Positions 13,300 through 25,788 of a DNA stretch of 64,000 nucleotides are shown piece by piece. The stretch comes from Cranoglanis bouderius. Taxonomy: Eukaryota > Chordata > Actinopteri > Siluriformes > Cranoglanididae. The notes under the pieces are model-generated. The model ran no database searches, was not told the DNA's origin, and saw only the letters and a program-made list of their open reading frames with translations. The stretch is taken from the NCBI GenBank assembly GCA_023630585.1, contig CM042544.1, positions 17,020,256 to 17,084,255 on the forward strand, given 5' to 3'. Position numbers and translations under genes: made by a program. How positions within the stretch are numbered: the stretch's first letter is position 1; each line of letters opens with the position of its first letter.

Positions 13300-13749
13300 C
13301 ACTATATGGCCAAAAGTTTATGGACAGCTGAACATGTGATTGTTCCCCAAACTGTTGCCAAAAAGATGGAATGCCCCTGAGCACAAAGAGAGGTCCCATG
13401 AAGCCATGGTTTGCCAAGGTTGGTGTAGAAGAACTCCAATTCATCCCAAAGGTGTTCAGTGGGGTTGAGGTCAGGGTTCTATGCAGGTCAATCCTGTACA
13501 GAGCCCTGACCTCAACCCCACTGAACACCTTTGGGAAGAATTGAAATGCCGACTGTGCCCCAGGCCTCCTCACCCAACATCAGTACCTGACCTCACTAAT
13601 GCTCACAGCCACGCTCCAAAATCTAGTGGAAAGTCTTCCCTAAAGAGTGGAGGTTATTATAACAGCAAAGGGGGACATCTGGAATGGGTTTGTTCAACAT
13701 GCACATGAGTGCAATGGTGAGATGTCCACATATTTTTTGCCATATAGTG
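13300..13749. mobile_element. Tc1-derived fold-back MITE (ACTATATGGCC ends)
   Basis: Terminal repeats CACTATATGGCCAAAAGT and TTTTTTGCCATATAGTG, flanked by TA on both sides. The inside keeps the 3' part of a transposase (SPDLNPTEHLWEELK, 13505-13549) on the plus strand. Upstream of it the same segment occurs inverted, giving a near-perfect 44-bp hairpin. Confidence 0.88.
13437..13543. repeat. 44-bp inverted repeat inside the MITE
   Basis: Arms 13437-13480 and 13500-13543 are reverse complements at about 42 of 44 positions, around a 19-base spacer. Both arms encode the DLNPTEHLW transposase region. Confidence 0.9.
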
Positions 13750-14794
13750 TATATACTTTAATTATTACCATTAGCTACATTGACAGGCCAACTCCTATTT
13801 TATGAGCCAAATATAATTGCTCCAGCATCCTCCAGTCCAATCACAAGTCACAAGACTCCTCCATTCTCACTTATATACCATGTGCTATTTTTATGAGGAA
13901 CATAACAGCTTTTATTGACTACCCGTATGGAGGCCTGAAATGAGGAGTCATGTTTGAGCTTAGCATAAATGCTGCCACAGTACTACTCAGCGTTCACGTT
14001 AGATTAATTCGGAAGATTTTGAATCAAAACCAAGAATAATTTTCACTAAAAATAGCATCTAAACAACAACTAATAACTCCACAATTTTCATTTGATATTT
14101 AATTTCTCTGTTTAGTCTCATGTCAAAGATGAAACATTGTCTACATTGTTCATTTTTAGCACCCTGGGTCATAGCTGCTGTTCAGAGAGAGGTCAGACAA
14201 AGGACAGTAGGATCCATTACTCTAACCTTGTCTCTTTAGCTCTGCTTAAGCGGTGTGTTTATGAGCTTTGGAATGCCGTTCACATCTACAGTCTCACTCC
14301 ATAAAGGATCACATCTCGTACAGTATATCATAGCTCAGAGAAAACCACAGTTTGGATAACTGGAATCCCCTGAGCCAGACTCTTGGAGATGAAACAGTCT
14401 ACTCTGTACAGTGGCTCAATTATTTAGACTGACTGAAATTATTAACCACAGAGTTTACATCACTCTTGTCTTGGAATTTTACTAGTGAGAGTGAATGACA
14501 GCACTTTATTTATTTTTTAAAATTATTATTTTATGTGAGTGAAAGAGTGAGTCAGCTACCGTGTGGGAGCCTGCACAGAATCTGCTGATGAATGGGGATG
14601 AATGAAACTAAAGGAAGCTGTGCGTGGTAGATCAAAGCACTTAAAGGTTTGCCCATGCCCAGAAGTCATATTGGTTGTAAATTATGCAGAAGCTGTTAAC
14701 TGTCACCTTAAAACACACTTGGCCTTTGTCATGCCACCACTATCTCTAACTGTCTCTTCTGCTGATGACAAAGAATGGGAGAGGGGAACAAATA
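13750..14794. other. Unassigned intergenic stretch
   Basis: No supported gene or repeat. The frame at 14602-14826 runs into the adjacent MITE and is not recognised. Confidence 0.5.
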
Positions 14795-15292
14795 CAGTCA
14801 GGTCCAAAAGTCTGAGACCACATTGAAATTCTGGGGGGGTTTTTTTTTGTTTGTTTGTTTGTTTTTCATTTATAACTGGAAATAAACAAAGTATTAAAGA
14901 AATGATTAAAACAAAAAAAAAGGAAAATGTTCAAAATCTTAAATATTCAATATTCAAGATCAGGCATAATTTGTTGATCACTGTTTACATTTAAGCAAAT
15001 TTGTGACATTTTTTAGCTCCTCTGTTAGACATTCCTTGAGATTTATCCCTTCCACTGAAGAACATGTTCAGACGAACATGTTTTGATCCAACATGAGTCA
15101 TCAGTTTTTGGACAAACTACTGAACGCAAACTGTCATTAAAGCAAAAAGGAGACATAAATATTCTATAAAATGTTACTCATCATTCAAGTTATTCCTGAT
15201 ATTATTTGTAATTAAACATTTTGTATTACATTTGTAAAGCTTGCAAAATAGACACGTTTTCTTTAGCGGTCTCAGACTTTTGGACGCCACTG
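14795..15292. mobile_element. Tc1-type MITE (GTCCAAAAGTCTGAGACC ends)
   Basis: Inverted ends CAGTCAGGTCCAAAAGTCTG and CGGTCTCAGACTTTTGGACG with TA duplications on both sides. 498 bp, AT-rich, no transposase remnant obvious. Confidence 0.88.
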
Positions 15293-15956
15293 TATATGCT
15301 AAGATTCTGAGGAGGAAATAGTGCTGGGCAGGGGTGAAATCTTAACTTTAAAGACAGGATAAAGAAAAGAAACGAAACATATGCCACAGCAGAGCCACAA
15401 ATCTGTTACTCTGAAGCCTTGTATCCTCTCAACTGCCAGGTATAATTAAATAATGATTTAATTGCATACTATTCATTTCCTGACAAGCCTGAAACACCTA
15501 CAACTCTTGGCTCAGTCATACGTGGGAAACGTGCATTGATTGTTGTAATATTAAATACTGATTGCATCAGGCTGATACATTTGTAATTTGCAAATTAGGA
15601 TTTTATAAAACAGTCAAACTGGTGATATTTACTTGTTCGTACTACTGTATTTCGCCTCCAAGTAATTATTTCCCCGTAGAATATGTGAAGGAGCCACTGC
15701 AGGCTCCATGCTAAATCCCACACGCTCTGATATAGGTTCAGAGGACATGCCACTATTACTCAAGGAAAGCACCTTCTCTCCAGCTAGCACCCTTCATCCC
15801 AATACATATCCACTAAATAAATGCCTCCACTCTTTTACAAGTTTGTAGTAGGTCATAGATTCCATAGGTCATTAGAGACATATTTATCAAGATACTTAAG
15901 AATATTATACAGTATACTGTCATGTGAAAAAATAAGTACACCCCATGAATTATTTG

Positions 15957-17218
15957 AATATTTTATTCACAATAGAACATAGAAAACATATCAAAAGTTT
16001 AAACTGAGGAAATTTTAAAGAAAAAATAAGGTAATTTTGAATTTGATGGCAGCAACACATCTCAAAAAAGCTGGGACAGGGCCATGTTTACCACTGTGTA
16101 GCGTCCCCTCTTCTTTTAACAACAGTCCGTATACATCTGGGAACTGAGGAGACCAGTTGCTGGAGTTTTGGGAGAGGAATGTTGTCCCATTTATGTCTGA
16201 AACAGGATTCTAGCTGCTCAACAGTCCTGGGTCTTCTTTGTCGTATTTTTCGTTTCATGATGTGTCAAATGTTTTCAATTGGTGAAAGGTCTGGGTGGCA
16301 GCATCTGGATGGAAGCATATGTTGCTCTAAAACCTGTATATACCTTTCAGCATTGATGGTGCCTTTCCAGATGTGCAAGCTGCCCATTCCATTGGCACTA
16401 ATGCACCCCCATATCATCAGAGATGCAGGCTTTTGAACTGAGCGCTGATAAGCCGGATTGTCCCTCTCCACTTTGTGGTTTCCAAAAAGAAATTCAAATT
16501 TCGAATTTGTCTGACCACAGAAGAGTTTTCCACTTTGCCTCAGTCCATTTTAAATTAGCTTTGGCCCAGAGAAGACGGCAACCTTTCTGGATCATGTTCA
16601 CACATGGCTTCTTCTTTGCATGATAGAGCTTTAACCTGCATTTGTGGATGGCAAGGCGAACTGTGTTCACAGACAATGAGTTCTGGAGGTGTTTCTGAGC
16701 CCATGCAGTGATTTCCATTACAGAATCATGCCTGTTTTTAATGCAGTGCCGCCTGAGGGCCCGAAGATCACGGGCATGCAATATTGATTTTCACTATTGA
16801 TGAGATATTCAAAGTCTTCACAATTTTACGTTGAGGAACATTATTCCACAATTTGTAGACACAGTTTTTTGCAGATTGGTGAACCTCTGCCCATCTTTAC
16901 TTCTGAGAGACTCTGCCTCTCTAAGATACTATTTTTATACCCAATTATGTTACTGACCTGTTAACCAATTAACCTAATTAGTTGCAAAATGTTCTTCCAG
17001 CTGTTTCTTTTAGTAACACTTACTTTTCTGGCCTTTTGTTGCCCCTTTCCCAACTTCGTTGAGATGTGTTGCAGCCATCAAATTCAAAAGTACCTTATTT
17101 TTTTCTTAAAATGGTACATTTCTTCAGTTTAAACATTTGAAATGTTTTCTATGTACTATTGTGAATAACATATGGTTTATGAGATTTGCAAATCCCAACT
17201 TTTTTGGAATTGGGGTTG
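15957..17218 (-). mobile_element. Tc1 element D nested in element C
   Basis: The right end reads GGAATTGGGGTTG next to TA, a common fish Tc1 terminus; the left end has lost its outermost part but the remaining inverted repeat matches for over 100 bp. Transposase frames on the minus strand (16781-16494 and 16471-16265) show a deletion joining EQHMLPS to CHPDLSPIENI, removing the second catalytic Asp. Non-functional. Confidence 0.87.
16265..16781 (-). pseudogene. Element D transposase remnant
   Basis: DNA-binding part 16781-16494 (RDLRALRRHCIKNRHDSVME) and catalytic part 16471-16265 (ASLMIWGCISANGMGSLHIW). An internal deletion removes the second catalytic Asp; further stops exist. Confidence 0.85.
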
Positions 17219-17325
17219 TACTTGAACAAAACAGTTAGGACAAATAACTTTTTCAATCATTTATTCAACAGAAATATCAATAGATGTGATATTCAACTGG
17301 GGAAAAAGTAAGTACACCCTTGGCC

Positions 17326-17879
17326 TCAGAAGCTAGTATTACCCCCTTTAGCAGAAATAACTTCTTGTAGGCGTTTTGCATAATTATCCACCAGTCTCTG
17401 ACATCGGCTTGCTGGAATTTTTGACCACTCTTCCATGCAATATTCTTTCAGTTGCAAGATGTTTGAGGGTTTTCTTGCATGTACTGCCCATTTCATATTC
17501 CCCCACAACATTTCAATGGGATTCAAATCCAGGCTTTGAGTGGGCCATTCTATAACCCTCCCTTTTCTTCTTTTTGAGCCATTCCTTGGTGGATTTGCTA
17601 GTGTGCTTAGGATCATTATCCCCGCTTATTATTATGTTGAAAGGTCCACTTTCGGACAGATGGCCTCACATTATCTTCAAGCACTCTTTGATGTGATGCA
17701 GAATTCATAGCTGAATCAATGAATGCAAGCTGTCCAGTTCCTGAGGCAGCATTTCCACCACCATGCTTCACAGCTGATATGAGGCACTTCTCCTGAAAAG
17801 CTGTCTTTTGTCTGCGCCAAACATGTCTGCTATTACAGTGGCCAAACAACTCTATCTTTGATTTGTCTGTCCAGAACAC
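17326..17879 (-). pseudogene. Element C transposase remnant
   Basis: Two adjacent minus-strand frames: 17879-17616 with FWTDKSKIELFG and VKHGGGNAASGTGQLAFI, and 17616-17326 with WPTQSLDLNPIEMLWGNMK. The order matches a Tc1 catalytic domain. A shift between them removes the usual second-Asp motif (QHNNKR in place of QHDND). Confidence 0.85.
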
Positions 17880-18657
17880 ATTATTCCAAAAGGCCTGGTC
17901 TTTGCCTATATGCTCATTGGCAAACTGTAGTCTTGCAAAGGCTTTTTCCTGGCACGCCTCCCATGCAGGTCAAATTTGTGCAATCTCTTTCTGCTTGTAG
18001 AAGCATGCACTTTGACACAAACAGTTGCAAGACTTACTAGCAGATCCTGTGATGAAATTTTGGGGTTCTTGGAGACTTCTTTTTGTCTGCTCTTAGTCTG
18101 AATTTGCTGGGATGGCCACTCCTGGACTAATTGGATGACATCTGAGCCATTTGTAGATGATTTTCCTTACAGTAGAATGACGTATTTCAAATCATTTGGA
18201 GATCTTTTTAAATCCCTTGCCAGACTCAAGCATCCACCTTTTTTCTGAAGGCCTTACAGAACACTTTAGATCTTGCCATGATGACACCACACACCTCAAT
18301 AACAAGAGAACATCAGACACTAGATATGAGAGGGGTATAAATAAGACAGGTTCCACCTGCACTCCCTAAGCAGGTTCTAATCACTGGCACCGAATCTTGA
18401 ACACCTGGTTCTAATTTTAAGGATTTGAAGGTGTGATAAATGTACGGGTGTACTTACTTTTTCCATGTGACTGATTTGTTTTTTGTTCATTTAAATTGTG
18501 AAAATTACTACAAAATGTCAATTTTGTGTCATTTGTTAATGTGTATTAACTTTATTAATATGCACTGTTTCAAAGAGGATCAAATGTTTGCTTGTCCAAA
18601 TATGTCAAAAAAGCCAACAATTTCCATGGGGTTTACTTATTTTTTCACATGAGTGTA

Positions 18658-19137
18658 CATACACTCCCCAACCAGAATACTGTATCGCTGCTCATTCATG
18701 CAATTGTTCAATCAGCTAACCATGGGGCAGCAGCACTTAAAATCATGCAGATACAGGTCAAGAGCTTCAGTTAAGAGCTCTTGAGAATACAGTGGGCACA
18801 GACTTTTTGACAGTTTTCCAATTGAAGATAATAAAGAGGCCAGGAGATTTTATTATTTATTTATTTATTTTCAATCTTCAACTGTCCAGTTTTGGTGAGC
18901 CTGTGCTCACTGGAGCATCAGATTCCTGTTCTTGCCTGACAGGAGTAGAACCTGTCAAAGAAGTGCTGTTTAACCCATCCACCCAAGGTTTGGCATGTTG
19001 CTCGTTCTGAGATGCTTTTCTACTTACCATAGATGTAAAGAGTAACTGTTATAAAGAGTGATTATTTGAGTTACCGTAACCTTCCTGTCAGCTTGAACCA
19101 GTCTGGCTGTTCTCAACTGACCACTCTCATTAACAGA
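18658..19137. mobile_element. Tc1 family A fold-back derivative
   Basis: Left part is the family's 5' end (GCTCATTCATGCAATTGTTC, AATCATGCAGATACAGGTCA). After about 18840 the family's transposase start is present in reverse orientation (TCTTCAACTGTCCAG to TGTCAGCTTGAACCAGTCTG). The two halves point toward each other. Confidence 0.75.
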
Positions 19138-19139
19138 TA

Positions 19140-19385
19140 CAGTCTCCTCTGAAACTATTGGAACAGCAAGGCCAATTCTATTGTTTTCACTATACGTTGA
19201 AAACATTTGGGTTTGAGTTCAAAAGATGAATATGAGATGATAGATCAGCATTTTAGCTTTCATTTCCTGATATTTACATCTAGATGTGTTTTAAAAAAAA
19301 AACTTAAAATATTGAACCTTTGGTGGCAGTCCATCCAATTTTTTAGGTGAGCAATTTAAGTATTGGAACAAACAGTCTTAACTGT
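19140..19385. mobile_element. Tc1-like MITE end (CAGTCTCCTCTGAAACTATT)
   Basis: Begins after TA with a recognisable Tc1-family terminus and internal AACATTTGGGTTTGAGTTCA. The right end is not found, so it is truncated. Confidence 0.65.
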
Positions 19386-22300
19386 GATGCAGTCTATCCC
19401 ATCAGAGCCTTATTTAGATTGTGTACTATACTATTAAATCAACATCTAAAGTACAGTGATCTCAGAAACAAATACAAGTTCTGTCTTGCAACTTGCTTAG
19501 CTCAGAGAGTGTTACAATAGAGCACACAAGTGGACATTTAGCTGCTTTACAGTTGTTTGTCCAGCTGTTAGTATCACGTGTCAAAACTTCCCAAGACAAA
19601 GAGTTCATTACAAGCAGAGGTAACCCCTCTTCCCAGACCAACAACTTTTTTGCATCACACAGGGTTTATTCACACAGTTATGATATGTTCATCTTGTAAT
19701 TGACCTGAAATCGAGCAACTTTTCAATTCACAGAAATATGGAAACACTGCAAAATGACCTATGCAATTGACATCAACTTATGTCTAACACTATTTTGCCC
19801 AGATGGATCGCTTCAGTACTCCAGTTTTGCTTTGGGCAGACATGATGCTCCTTGTTGGCACAAAGCCCTAGATGGAGAGGAGCTCACAGAGTGCTTATTG
19901 TCCACAGTGTGTGTCAGAGCAATGCCTCTGAGAACCCTCTGACGGAAGCTGGATGCAAAGTACACTCAGTAAGCGACACTGAACAGATAATCATGTCCCC
20001 CAGCTGTTTGGAAACCCACAGTCAAACAGCACACCCAGGGAGTCATCTTTCCTTGAAAGGCCTCAGCAAACTAAAGTGAATTTCAATTCTGCGAATACAT
20101 GACTGACTCATACATTGACATACAGATGTTTGCAAATGTTTTGGTGATTTGTTCCGAGGATTCGTTCCAACATGCAGATGAAAATGTTGTGGAGAGAAGA
20201 AATAGCTGCCATCTTTACACATGCAGAACGAAGGTGCTGGGGTAGAGCTGCTTTCATGAAACAAGCTGTAGTCAGATTGAAGAGGAACAGAACAACCATC
20301 ATCTGCTTTAAAGCAAGAAGATTAAAAGACATTATATGGTAGTCCAGAAACCATATAGAGACCAGAGTATTGAGAAAAGACTGGGAAAAGCATGGGCATG
20401 ACATCCTCATTGCATTCAGCACCACTGTGTATCATGAGATGCACTGTGTCTAATCGGACATGGCATGTCATTGAAATTGAATGATGGGTAAAGCCTATTC
20501 CAAACAGAGCAGATCATTATGTACAGGTAGTGAACAGATTACCTCATGCATATCCTGTATGTACTTAAATCATTTAGTAACACCAAACTGTACACCAGGA
20601 CCAGTATTGGCAGAGTGTGTATCTAACAGTATAGTAAGAAACATATAACAGTATAACAGTAAGAAAAAAAGGATATTAAGTTATGCTTATGCACAAGCTG
20701 GAAGCTCTGCCTTTGCTTTCCGATTAAATCTGACATTAGACCAATGCTCTATGAGGCTAACAATCTCAGTACGGGGGGGGGGATTTTATCTACCATGACC
20801 AAAATCTCAGGAACTCTTATAAAGCATACAATCTTAATCTAATACACTTGGTTCTCCTACATATTGCAGTAAACCTATGCAGGGATTTCTTTTTGTTCCT
20901 CATAACTGCATGTGGTCGTCAGTAAGACTGCCCTACTTTTGCCAACCAACAGTGCGTCTCTGTAGTAAGCGCTGTGAGAAAGCGTGGAGAGAAGCTATCA
21001 CTGTGCCTTTATCACAACCACATGGTCTTATAGTTGCCCCATATGGCCAGAGTTAAGCAGCAAAGGGGAAGACTCCCAGCTAGTTTACATACACTACTTA
21101 GATTCTCCCTGCAAAGAATGATCTACTGGTAGCAGTAGAAGGGATCCCGATGGGATTTATACCAGTGATAAGACATCATCCTTTGAAGCAAGACCATTTC
21201 CGGAAGAGGAATCCTTCCATTTTTGTTTAAACATATAGCAGAGAATCACTTAACATCTAAATCTTGGTGAGACATGACTAAGATCTGCAGTGCAAGAAGA
21301 CGGGTGCAGTCTGTTCTTCACCGCAGCCAGGTATCACGTTGTAAGGGTGCCCGGTGTTCATTACATACAAGGCGTTTGAGCTCCTGTGCCCAAGCACGTT
21401 CATTGTGTGGTAATCGTGTTGTCACTGTGCAACAGTAATTCAACACTTGCCCTCATCCAGGCCGGCATCTGAGGCTACCTCTCCAGGGGTTCAGTATTAC
21501 CTGCGGGCCTCTCAGTTTGTGTCTGAGAGGAGCGCGCTGTTTGTTCCCACAAACTCTATTACTTATTACTTCTATTACTTTTTTGTACCCAGGGAAATTT
21601 AAGAGCCAGGGAACCAAAGTGGCATTTAAGCACCAGGGAAGGGGGCGGGCGGAGGGGGCTCACAAAAGTCCTCATAAACCATTCACTTTAGTTAAGACAA
21701 GGTGAATCTACAGGTGGGTATAATGAATTGCAGACAGCAGGCCTTCCTGATGAGGATTTGGAAAATATGACGGAATCCGACCTACCGATTGTAAGAAAAC
21801 TAAGCAACTTTAACAAATCTCTCTTACAACGTACTTCATTCATAGCACATACAAACAGATTTAATAGTGCGTTCTTGTATTTAATAGTGTCTGGTGCTAA
21901 TTACACATATAAAATTGTGAACATCACCACTTCAGCAGTTTAATATCTGCCTGTTCTGCTATTTTTTGTATAGTTAAGTGTACTTGGATACTTTGAGCAC
22001 TCTATGATGGAGGAACATAGAACATAAAACCTTTAGGCATTTTCCCAGAGAGAAACTCAAAGAACGCTTTAGTAGGTTTCTAGATTTCACCTGTCATTTT
22101 TCCCCCCAAGTGTATATTACAGTTTTTCTTAACTGTTTATGAGAATGAACAGTTGAGTTTACTCAACCTGCCAAACTATTTATTTTGGTAAAACCACACA
22201 TACAGTCACACGTTGTCTCATATATAAACTGTCAAAAAAACAACAACAAAAAACTATACATCAAATAGATATGTAACATACAGTATCTAACAGGAAAGAT

Positions 22301-22699
22301 ATGAATAGACTAGATTTTAATCCTAGTTTCAAAAGAAAAATGGTTGCATTTATTTTCAAGCATGTTATGCTTTTCGTTTCAGACAAATTCCGATTGTGTT
22401 CAAGGGAAACTTGGAAATCCTATTAAAATAATGTTTTCATTTTTAAATTGAACAATGCTTTGACTAACTTGAAGAAAACAAAATTCACTAACCGATAACT
22501 TAATCAGGATACGTACTGAATAATGAACTTGGAATGACAAGCATCTGTTTAGTCTAAGTTCACAGGAAGGCAAACGAGGTCCTGTGTCCTACAAAGAAAA
22601 GAACCTAATTATAAGTGCACAGTAAAACCACACAGGCCAATTTATAGTAATAAGGAAAGTAAACTAATGACCAAAGCCCTGGTATTGGGATGAAAACCA

Positions 22700-22731
<32 letters not shown>

Positions 22732-23515
22732 GCGCAACAAATGAATGCCAGACAGCTCCAACATGGAGTTTTTCCATAACCATATACAGCAAGAACATCT
22801 CTTGCAAACTAAGCAGGTACTTCATAAGGAATGGATCACTAGCAGTTTGCCTGGAATCAGATGTACAACAAGCCCATGTTATGAGGAGTTTCTTGTGGAT
22901 AAACTTAAGGGCCTTGTTCACACAGTGGGCAGTCCTGGCAAATGCATACTGTATGTGTGGTTTGTAAAGGCAGTTGCAAATGCACACAATTCAGCAAATT
23001 GGGAATGTAATTACAGTATATGTGCCTAAGTGCCTAAGTGTACTGTTCAGATGTCAGAGTAGATTCAGCTGGCCAAGACTGAGCCCATTCAAGACAAGTA
23101 GATTTTATAGTCATTCCATCAAAATATACAAGTACAGTGGGATGAAATATTGCACCTCATGGATCAAGGTGTAACATAAAAGACTAAAGTGCGTGTGGTA
23201 CATAGGACCACAAAGTTGGAAACATCACTATTTAATTAAAACATTTTTCACACTTGGTAAATCTTTTCTAGTCAAATTCAACTAAAAAAAAAAAAAAAAG
23301 AAAGAAAAAACAGCTCAAACAAGCTTGCTAAACAAACCTCCTGTTGTACCACTAAAAGAAGTTATTTCACCCAACTACTAAGTGTTGATTGTTATGATTG
23401 TCAATATCAAATTGGCAACATTTTGTCCCACAAGTCAACATTAAAACCACTGTCTTACATGGGTCATATTTTGTTTGAGGTAATATTCATGAAATCAGCA
23501 CATCACTTTACATAC
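19386..23515. other. Unassigned intergenic stretch
   Basis: Four kilobases with no gene I can support. It includes a G-run at about 20773-20782 and a (GT)n tract at 22702-22731. The frames at 22745-23029 and 20108-20425 show no familiar domain. Confidence 0.5.
22702..22731. repeat. (GT)n microsatellite
   Basis: Fourteen to fifteen GT units. Confidence 0.95.
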
Positions 23516-23945
23516 AGTACTGTGGAAAAGTCTTAGGCACCCTACTAATTTTTTTTTTTTTTTTTTTTTTACTACAAAGGTCTTAATTTCAGATTGCATT
23601 TTAGATTTAAGGAAAATGTTTGTATGTCAATAAAGGAAGTACAATATTACATAATCGACCACTTTTCAAGCAAGAAACATATTGCAGGGGGTCAGGATTT
23701 ACCTGCAGAAACAGAAGTCAAAGTCTCCAGGAGAACTGTGGCAGATTCTCAAAGAAGCTTAGAAAAATGCACCAACTCATTTCCTTATAAAACTGCACGA
23801 AGTGTACCTGAGACTACTGATGCATTTTTAAAACACAAAGGGTCATCACAACCAATATTGACTTACTTTGTTTCATTATTTTTGAAGGCATATTTGCTTT
23901 ACGACAGTTCTTTACACATGCTTAAGACTGTTGCACAGCACTGTA
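23516..23945. mobile_element. Tc1-type MITE (CAGTACTGTGGAAAAGTCTT ends)
   Basis: Left end TACTGTGGAAAAGTCTTAGG and right end TTAAGACTGTTGCACAGCAC are inverted copies next to TA. A poly-T tract lies inside. The 148-codon frame overlapping it (23594-24040) includes repeat sequence and is not a gene. Confidence 0.78.
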
Positions 23946-25782
23946 TATTCTACTGTAACAAAAACACAATTATTTCCCTCTGGAAAATAATGCGGCACAA
24001 AATAAATGTTTCTATACTCTATGTACAGTATCTCCTTTAAGCAACTTGTGATTGATAGACTGTGGGAATATCAAGCCGGATGTGGACATACTTTAATAGT
24101 CACCAGAGGAACCTTTTGGTTCTTCCTCTCCAAATCACGTCTGGGGTGGAGCATGCCAGGAGCCTCTGCCAGCAACACACACACACACACCAGGATGAGT
24201 AGCAGAATAGACAGAACTCATCCTGTGGGCGCTTACTACACTCTACTGGACTCTTAGAGTACAACAGCAAAATTGTCCTGTTTCCATACACCCTTAAGTG
24301 ATACCAATCTGTAAATGGATGCAATCATCAGTCACAGTTTGTATTTGTGCACAAATATATACTTAAGCTTTCTCAGACATCAGACCAAAACATTACAGGA
24401 AATCAGTGTCAAGATTTATTTTCCCCTCAATTTTTAACCAGTGTTTAAGAGTTAGGAATCCTTGACAAGCCCGATAAGAATCTTTACTTCATCTAATAAG
24501 TGAATAATGGTTTCCATCCCTGGTGCTGCACAACCTTTGCTCCTCTGCTCCAACACCCCCACGTCGACTCTTGGTAATCAGCTGATTAGTTTGGTCAGGT
24601 GTGCTGGAGAACAAAATTTGCAGGGGTCCTTTAGCACCAGAGTTCAGAACCGCCGTATTACAGTTTCTCTATAATGTAATTTAATCTGACATTTAACCTT
24701 AATAAAGCTCCCTCCCTAATCCCTGCTGAGTTAAAAAGACTATTATACTTATGTTTCTATTGTCGCTGTGGGACTGTCAAGACAGCATTTCAGTCACGTT
24801 GACCAATGACCAACGTGCTTAATATCTTAAATCAACTCCACTGCTAAACGTTAAATCCCTGGCCTACAACAAATGAGAAGGATTTAGCACAAACTCATAA
24901 ATTTTCCAGCTAATGATGCAAATGAATCATGTTGGAGCTCGGGCAGTGCAACGCCTGGAAAGCATCACACTCACAATCCTCTATGGAGTTGGTTTACGGT
25001 AGGGCAGCATTTCTTTTGTATTATACACCAACATTTGGACGTGCTCAACTCAAATCCCTGTTAGCATTATAATGGTTTCAAGCTGGCATGCAAAAGTGAA
25101 ATATAAAATATGTTCTACTATTAAGTTGATACTTGCTTGTTACTAGGGGTGTAACTATCGTACGATTTGGATCGATGCACCTATTTAAAAATCAACGGTT
25201 GTAATTAATCAAGGCATGGATCATGAATTGATTACTATTCATTATAACTGACTAAAAATGAAGAGACAACTGTTATGTAATAATAATTGAGATTTTTTTT
25301 TTAACTGATGTGTAAACAATTTAATAGGCAAGCAAGGTGATTTGCCCATAATTCTGATACATACAATAGTCCTTCTCTACATCATGATCATTTGTGAATT
25401 AACAGTAGGCCCACCCCAGATACTGAATGAAGTTGGTCACATATTGATCAGAGGCTACTAAATCCAATCATATCACATCATATCACATCAAAGCAGATTC
25501 AGTAGTATTGTCCAATATCGAATCATTGTCTTAAGAATCAAAAATGTATCATATCATGTGGAAGCCTGAGGCTTGCTATCACAGTACACATCAGAGCTTC
25601 TCTATTCCCCATTTCACACCATGATCGCCACATTTTGGGGGTTTTCCACGTTCCATCACACTTCAGCTGATAAGAGGAATTAGCAAAAGCACGGAGAACC
25701 CAGCACTTGGACCGAGAACTACAGTTGTACATGCTACAGTCATTTCAAGAGGAAAGTCCAGCTTTTGGGGGGGCTTAATAAC
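23946..25782. other. Intergenic stretch with weak repeats
   Basis: Includes a decayed inverted-repeat element at about 24509-24653 (TTCCATCCCTGGTGCTG with inverted TAGCACCAGAGTTCAGAAC) and, from 25145, a likely hAT-like end (AGGGGTGTAACTATCGTACG). No gene seen. Confidence 0.45.
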
Positions 25783-25788
25783 TTTATT
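25783..25788 (-). terminator. Polyadenylation signal AATAAA
   Basis: AATAAA on the minus strand, 2.3 kb after the ANKIB1 stop. It is followed by a run of Cs and then A-rich sequence; a GT-rich downstream element is not obvious. This is the best candidate for the transcript end. Confidence 0.5.

Larger units (their letters stand above)
15917..18655 (-). mobile_element. Tc1 element C, host of a nested insertion
   Basis: Left end CTGTCATGTGAAAAAATAAG and right end ACTTATTTTTTCACATGAGT are inverted and flanked by TA. Its transposase lies on the minus strand at 17326-18300, broken into frames; it keeps WPTQSLDLNPIEMLWGNMK with the final Glu, but the first-Asp region reads FWTDKSK and stops and shifts interrupt. 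A second Tc1 (15957-17218) sits inside its left end. Confidence 0.87.

Noticed and set aside
22745..23029. 94-codon plus-strand frame
   Set aside because: No recognised domain, no supporting neighbouring exon, and a second frame overlaps it on each strand.
23594..24040. 148-codon frame
   Set aside because: It runs through the Tc1-type MITE at 23516-23945 and into its flank; residues do not form a known transposase.
1..25782. Search for GATAD1 or another neighbour gene downstream of ANKIB1
   Set aside because: No exon with a recognisable product was found; the neighbour known in mammals must lie outside the window or elsewhere.
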